DNA of 9,272 nt from the NCBI GenBank assembly GCA_002479245.1, contig DLMG01000083.1, positions 1,956-11,227 of the forward strand, given 5' to 3'. This DNA comes from Verrucomicrobia subdivision 3 bacterium UBA7542 (GTDB lineage: Bacteria > Verrucomicrobiota > Verrucomicrobiia > Limisphaerales > UBA11358). Positions 8,468-9,272 of this stretch are shown in pieces (the first letter of the stretch is position 1; each line of letters opens with the position of its first letter). Below the pieces are notes generated by a model. It was not told the origin of the DNA and did no database searches. It was given only the letters and a program-made list of their open reading frames with translations. The position numbers and the translations under genes are program-made.

Positions 8468-8520
8468 TTTTGATGCTGCCATGTAACTCAACAGCCCCTC
8501 GTTCCGTCAAGTATGGCAAT

Positions 8521-8982
8521 ATGAACACAAAACATCTCAAAACAGCCTCAAAAACTGCGGTTTTTATCACCATTCTGGCCTATGGCGTGAACCTTCGCGC
8601 CGCGACACCAGCAACCACGCAAACATCGAGCGGCTCCGCTGCCGTTCAGAACCAATTCCAAACCGTGGCGTTCAGCGACTCGGCAGAGGCCGGCATGCTG
8701 CAAAACGCCTACCTGATTCTGGCCACCGGCGATCACGATTACAAAGGTCATCGCATGAAGGCCATGCACCAGATTGAGGCCGCCGCCAAGTTGCTGGGCA
8801 TGAATCTCAGCGGTGACGCCAAAGACAAGCAACCGCAGTCTTTGTCGGACGCCAAGCTGCGCGAAGCCCAAGGATTGCTCCAAAATGTGCTTGGCGCTGC
8901 TGAAGTCAAAAACGAAAAGCGCGTCACCAAACACATCTCCGAAGCCATCAATCAAATCAACATCGCCCTGTCCATTCGCTGA
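8521..8982 (+). CDS. Small secreted helical protein, 153 aa, unknown function
   Basis: The N-terminus, MNTKHLKTASKTAVFITILA followed by YGVNLRAATPA, is a signal peptide with likely cleavage near residue 27-28. A low-complexity Thr/Ser/Ala linker comes next. The mature part is a predicted helical bundle: AYLILATGDHDYKGHRMKAM, then HQIEAAAKLLGMNL, SDAKLREAQGLLQNVL and VTKHISEAINQINIALSIR. From memory, this DHDYKGHR...IEAA...LLG...AI..IALSI pattern recurs in small exported proteins of Verrucomicrobiota and Planctomycetes without known function. The frame is open from 8455, but the ATG at 8521 puts the signal peptide first. No Shine-Dalgarno or clear promoter was found between it and the ligA remnant. 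A strong terminator follows 36 bp downstream. Confidence 0.82.
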   Translation: MNTKHLKTASKTAVFITILAYGVNLRAATPATTQTSSGSAAVQNQFQTVAFSDSAEAGMLQNAYLILATGDHDYKGHRMKAMHQIEAAAKLLGMNLSGDAKDKQPQSLSDAKLREAQGLLQNVLGAAEVKNEKRVTKHISEAINQINIALSIR

Positions 8983-9018
8983 ACCAGGAATGCGTAAACG
9001 CGAATTGTAAATCTTCCC

Positions 9019-9049
9019 AAACTGGCGCGGCAAACCCGCGCCAGTTTTT
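9019..9049 (+). terminator. Intrinsic terminator after the small secreted protein gene
   Basis: The stem CTGGCGCGG (9022-9030) and CCGCGCCAG (9036-9044) is perfect, with a 5-base loop. It is extended by AAA/TTT and followed by a T-rich tract (TTTTTATTTT). It ends 10 bp before the stop of the convergent thiE gene. On the other strand the stem is followed only by TTTGGG, so termination should be strongest for the + strand gene. Confidence 0.9.
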
Positions 9050-9059
9050 ATTTTCTGCC

Positions 9060-9272
9060 TCAATCCTCCAAACGCCGCCGGAATTCTGTGCAGGCTTTCG
9101 CCACGTTCGGCGCGTTCAGAATTGCCGACACCACACAAATGCGCTTTGCGCCCGCCGCCAAAACGTCATTGAGCGTCCGCAAATTGATGCCGCCGATGGC
9201 GAACCACGGAATATTCACCCCACTTTGCGGGGCTGCCGCCCAGCGGACATATTCCAGCGTCACCGGTTTGGC
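9060..9272 (-). CDS. thiE: Thiamine-phosphate synthase, C-terminal part (runs off the window)
   Basis: ThiE joins the pyrimidine and thiazole phosphates to give thiamine monophosphate in the cytoplasm. The 70 visible codons begin [16 protein letters not shown] and contain [20 protein letters not shown], then [16 protein letters not shown], ending EFRRRLED before TGA at 9060-9062. The A-I-G-G-I loop and the VVSAI strand are the phosphate-binding C-terminal elements of this TIM-barrel family. The frame remains open to the window edge at 9272, so the start is outside. A GTG at 9263 is internal and not a credible start. The gene converges on the secreted-protein gene with a terminator between. 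The related TenI proteins are the main alternative. Confidence 0.88.
   Translation of the reverse strand, partial: AKPVTLEYVRWAAAPQSGVNIPWFAIGGINLRTLNDVLAAGAKRICVVSAILNAPNVAKACTEFRRRLED

Overview
The window looks like chromosomal DNA of a moderately GC-rich, free-living Gram-negative bacterium. A member of Verrucomicrobiota (Pedosphaera/Limisphaerales-like) is my best guess. The reasons are the style of the long secreted beta-helix protein, the MDLP-type RAYT transposase, the GTAG-type palindromic repeats and the mostly missing Shine-Dalgarno sequences. The assignment is inference, since no marker gene was compared. No tRNA, rRNA or CRISPR array was seen.

Layout, left to right. The last 23 codons of an unidentified + strand gene (1-72) are followed at once by a 79-bp REP pair (74-152). 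Then comes a RAYT (REP-associated tyrosine transposase) reading frame broken by one in-frame stop (194-661), and a second, 78/79 identical REP pair (671-749). Next is an apparent two-gene unit: a UDP-glucuronate 4-epimerase-like sugar-nucleotide epimerase (800-1816) and, 9 bp later, an unrecognised 194-aa protein (1826-2410), closed by a clear intrinsic terminator (2411-2435). A 412-bp stretch without an obvious large gene holds that terminator and a possible 54-aa membrane microprotein (2543-2707). The NAD-dependent DNA ligase gene ligA (2823-5009) follows, then a small membrane-anchored protein (5024-5380). On the opposite strand lies a 965-aa secreted astacin-like metalloprotease with a long right-handed beta-helix (5359-8256), with its own promoter and strong RBS. 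Beyond it are a decayed copy of the ligA 3' end (8323-8467), a small secreted protein (8521-8982) with a strong terminator, and the C-terminal part of thiE entering from the right on the - strand.

The most striking theme is palindromic DNA inside protein genes. Besides the two REP pairs around the RAYT there are four complete palindromic elements of 67-75 bp, in at least two sequence types and probably four. All keep the reading frame: one in the epimerase and three in ligA, one of which sits between the two cysteine pairs of the zinc finger. A half-element also forms the coding 3' end of the gene at 5024. The first ligA element shares the GTAG foot and paired-hairpin layout of the RAYT-flanking REPs, and its two arms differ only by a compensatory base-pair change. 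The other elements have different sequences. This resembles the protein-coding palindromic elements known from Rickettsia, here lying next to the remains of a RAYT/REP system.

A second theme is the ligA tail remnant 3.3 kb downstream of ligA in the same orientation. It brackets the small membrane protein and the secreted protease and suggests an old duplication, gene replacement or insertion at the ligA 3' end.
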